64,000 nucleotides of DNA, taken from the NCBI GenBank assembly GCA_027494035.1, contig JAOSJQ010000001.1:3162001-3226000 (forward strand), in the 5' to 3' direction. The DNA comes from UTCFX2 sp002050125. GTDB lineage: Bacteria > Chloroflexota > Anaerolineae > Anaerolineales > UBA4823. The translations under genes were made by a program, and so were the position numbers. This document shows, piece by piece, positions 62,043-64,000 of the stretch (position 1 is the first letter of the stretch; each line of letters opens with the position of its first letter). The notes beneath the pieces are model-generated. The model worked only from the letters and a program-made list of their open reading frames with translations. It was not told the DNA's origin and searched no databases.

Positions 62043-63074
62043 CTAATTCTCGATCAGAAGTTGAACTGCTCGCCAGGGTGATAGTTCACGTCGAACCAGA
62101 AGATCTAAGATTTGCTCGTACTGCCCGTCAGAAATGCCCGCCATCCACCGCTTAAGCAGAGTATCGCGCAACAGCAGATCGACCTCGGCGTGCAGTCTTC
62201 TGCGTTCGCGCTGCTCGCGTTCGCCAGTCATAGCTAGAAATCGGCGATGCAGTTCGATTGTCGAGCGAAGTTCTGACACACCCTGCCCCTCGACTGCGAT
62301 GGTCTTGACCACCGGCGTCACCCACAATTCCGCCTCGCTCGAATTCGCAGGATTCGAAGGCGGCGACTCCGCTTCGATCCACCGGTGACCAGGCTTGCTC
62401 GAATGATCGCGCAGAATCTGTTTTGCCGGATAGGCAAGCTGCAACATGCTGAGCAACGCCCGCTCGGTCGACTCAACCCCGGGGCGGTCAGCCTTGTTAA
62501 TCACCAGAATATCCGCAATTTCGAGGATTCCAGCCTTCAACGCCTGGATGTCATCCCCAAGACCGGGGGCTTCGACGACCAGGGTGGTATGCGCCAGGCG
62601 GGCGATATCCACCTCAGCTTGCCCGGCGCCCACTGTCTCGATCAGGATTATCTCAAAGCCGGCTGCATCGAGAGCCTGTACTACGCCCGAAGTTGCTACA
62701 GCCAGACCTCCCACCGAACCCCTGGAAGCCATTGACCGGATAAAAACGCCAGAATCGCCCGCGAGGTCACGCATGCGCACCCGGTCTCCCAAAATTGCGC
62801 CCCCGCTGAAAGGGCTAGAGGGATCCACGGCTACGATACCCACACGACCAGCCTCGCCATCTTCCGATTGACGAAACGCGATCGCCAGTTGGTTTACCAG
62901 CGAGGATTTTCCTGTTCCAGGCGCGCCGGTTACACCGATCAAATGGGCGCGGCCAGTGTAGGGAAAAAGCTCGTCCAGGGCGATCCGCCCGGCTTCGGTT
63001 CCATTTTCGATCTGGGTAATTACCCGAGCGAGCGCCAGCCGGCTGCCCGCCAGAAGTTCCTGCGACAATGTCAT
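62043..63074 (-). CDS. meaB: MeaB/ArgK-type GTPase, B12-mutase chaperone
   Basis: P-loop GTPase that protects and reloads adenosylcobalamin-dependent methylmalonyl-CoA mutase. The 343-residue product has the Walker A motif HLIGVTGAPGTGKSSLVNQL. The metal and switch regions lie in VGIVAVDPSSPFSGGAILGD and IETVGAGQAEVDIARLAHTT, and the base motif in DILVINKADRPG. It lies 19 bases after the mutase small-subunit gene, the usual partner. The operon points to a propionyl-CoA/succinyl-CoA route in this organism. Confidence 0.94.
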   Translation of the reverse strand: MTLSQELLAGSRLALARVITQIENGTEAGRIALDELFPYTGRAHLIGVTGAPGTGKSSLVNQLAIAFRQSEDGEAGRVGIVAVDPSSPFSGGAILGDRVRMRDLAGDSGVFIRSMASRGSVGGLAVATSGVVQALDAAGFEIILIETVGAGQAEVDIARLAHTTLVVEAPGLGDDIQALKAGILEIADILVINKADRPGVESTERALLSMLQLAYPAKQILRDHSSKPGHRWIEAESPPSNPANSSEAELWVTPVVKTIAVEGQGVSELRSTIELHRRFLAMTGEREQRERRRLHAEVDLLLRDTLLKRWMAGISDGQYEQILDLLVRRELSPWRAVQLLIEN

Positions 63075-63093
63075 GCGTCGATCACAGATCTCA

Positions 63094-63510
63094 CTAATTC
63101 GAATCGGCGTACGCCCGCGTGACCGCTAAGCGAATATCCTTCACGATTTGCTCTGTCAACGTCCCGGGACCATAAATTCCCCGAACGCCCATCGCCTGCA
63201 GTTTGGGGATGTCCTCGTCGGGGATGATGCCGCCCAGGAATATACTTACGTCTTCCTGTCCATTACTGCGCAGCAGCTCTAAAATGCGCGGCACCAGCGC
63301 CATATGCGCGCCTGACAAGACGGACAACCCAATCGCATCTACGTCTTCCTGCAAAGCGCTTTCAGCAATCATTTCCGGGGTTTGGCGCAATCCGGTGTAA
63401 ATCACTTCCATTCCAGCGTCGCGCAGCGCCCGCGCAACCACTTTTGCGCCTCGGTCGTGTCCATCCAGCCCCGGTTTTGCCACAAGCACGCGAATTTTGC
63501 GGTCAGCCAT
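63094..63510 (-). CDS. Methylmalonyl-CoA mutase small (cobalamin-binding) subunit
   Basis: B12-binding subunit, 138 residues. ATG 63510 is chosen, with GAGGTG five bases upstream; a GTG at 63516 lies inside that site. The B12 motif is in LVAKPGLDGHDRGAKVVARA, where the His replaces the lower ligand of cobalamin. GLSVLSGAHMALVPRILELL and FLGGIIPDEDIPKL complete the fold. The large subunit is not in the window. It forms an operon with meaB. Confidence 0.94.
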   Translation of the reverse strand: MADRKIRVLVAKPGLDGHDRGAKVVARALRDAGMEVIYTGLRQTPEMIAESALQEDVDAIGLSVLSGAHMALVPRILELLRSNGQEDVSIFLGGIIPDEDIPKLQAMGVRGIYGPGTLTEQIVKDIRLAVTRAYADSN

Positions 63511-63600
63511 ATTCACCTCGATTATCGAGCTAATTTAAGCACTCAGATTATACCCCGATCATAATCCCCACGATCTTGCGACTCTGCGCTTTTAAAGCGC

Positions 63601-64000
63601 CTATTTTTCCGGGGTGGAGATGACCTCGCTGGTGGGCGTCGCCCGGATCATCTGTTGCGCGGTCTGGATCATCGAGAGCGCCAGGTTCACCGGTCGCAAT
63701 GCGTTAATAAAACCGCCAACCGGAACGCACGCATCCCTCTGATCGACTTCACCGTCCATGTTGGTATCCGTAATGACCCGGCAATCCACCACATCGCGCT
63801 CGCCGCCGGGTCCCAGTTGAGTAGGCACGGCGATCATCTCGCCTTTTGAATTGAGGACGACCCCGCCGCTTGTCCCGCCGGAGATTGTCGCCGAGGTTTT
63901 TATGTAAGCCCGGTCGCCATACGCGCGTTGAGAGGTAAAACCACCTACACTGCCGCTGGTGAGCGTGATTGTATCTCCGCCTATTCCAGGATAGCCGAGG
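63601..64000 (-). CDS. Trypsin-like serine protease, C-terminal fragment (continues beyond window)
   Basis: The frame is open from the right window edge to the stop at 63601; only the last 133 codons are seen. The catalytic Ser lies in ISGGTSGGVVLNSKGEMIAV, a trypsin-2-type site. A short segment DTNMDGEVDQRD looks like a calcium-binding loop of the dockerin/EF-hand kind. The chain ends in a helix (LALSMIQTAQQMIRATP) and a Thr/Ser-rich tail. The His and Asp of the triad must lie beyond the edge. Confidence 0.75.
   Translation of the reverse strand, partial: LGYPGIGGDTITLTSGSVGGFTSQRAYGDRAYIKTSATISGGTSGGVVLNSKGEMIAVPTQLGPGGERDVVDCRVITDTNMDGEVDQRDACVPVGGFINALRPVNLALSMIQTAQQMIRATPTSEVISTPEK

Overview
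The window looks like chromosomal DNA of a heterotrophic, probably anaerobic bacterium of the Chloroflexota (Anaerolineae-like). Pointers are the very long SecA without a C-terminal zinc motif, the ADP-forming acyl-CoA synthetase fused to an acetyltransferase, the methylmalonyl-CoA mutase small subunit with MeaB, the XPB-like helicase-associated protein, and family 1 sugar ABC importers with two different ATPases. This placement is an inference from gene content. I see no insertion sequence, prophage, CRISPR array or rRNA. There is one tRNA gene.

Region 1 (1-7.1 kb) is a bacterial microcompartment (BMC) operon of the sugar-phosphate-utilising kind. A divergent GntR regulator is followed by an RpiB-like isomerase, a DeoC aldolase, a CoA-acylating aldehyde dehydrogenase, an EutJ-like actin-fold protein, one BMC-H, one BMC-T and three BMC-P shell proteins, and a small two-module protein. 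Four proteins (isomerase, aldolase, dehydrogenase, small protein) carry short amphipathic helices at a terminus, behind a linker, that look like encapsulation peptides.

Region 2 (7.3-21.1 kb, minus strand) is a convergent set of 13 genes. It encodes an FGGY sugar kinase, a complete family 1 ABC sugar importer with two unequal ATPases, two more GntR regulators, a second DeoC without a targeting peptide, a zinc alcohol/polyol dehydrogenase, a 2-hydroxyacid dehydrogenase, an aldo/keto reductase and a URO-D-fold protein. It plausibly imports, phosphorylates and pre-processes the substrate whose phosphate enters the compartment, where DeoC yields an aldehyde plus a triose phosphate and the dehydrogenase makes acyl-CoA.

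Region 3 (21.5-37.7 kb) holds an MFS transporter with an extra C-terminal domain, tRNA-Val(CAC), a zinc-ribbon protein, a rubrerythrin-VIT1 fusion, the ADP-forming acyl-CoA synthetase, a membrane protein with a C-terminal helix-hairpin-helix region, a 4-TM protein, HMG-CoA reductase, a phosphodiesterase/sulfatase cluster, a sulfotransferase-like protein and two tiny paralogous Cys-pair proteins. Region 4 (37.8-50.6 kb) holds an HtrA lipoprotein protease, a 2-hydroxyacid dehydrogenase, GalT, a membrane-anchored beta-rich protein, a ParB-fold protein, a helicase-associated protein, a DUF429 protein, a P5C dehydrogenase and a CoA-transferase pair flanking a hydrolase. Region 5 (50.6-64 kb) is mostly housekeeping: DnaE, SecA, adenosine deaminase, MutM, a GNAT enzyme, MeaB, a B12-binding mutase subunit and a truncated serine protease.

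At least eight otherwise intact genes are each broken by a single one-base indel, several of them at mononucleotide runs. I read most of these as sequence errors and annotate the genes across the breaks.
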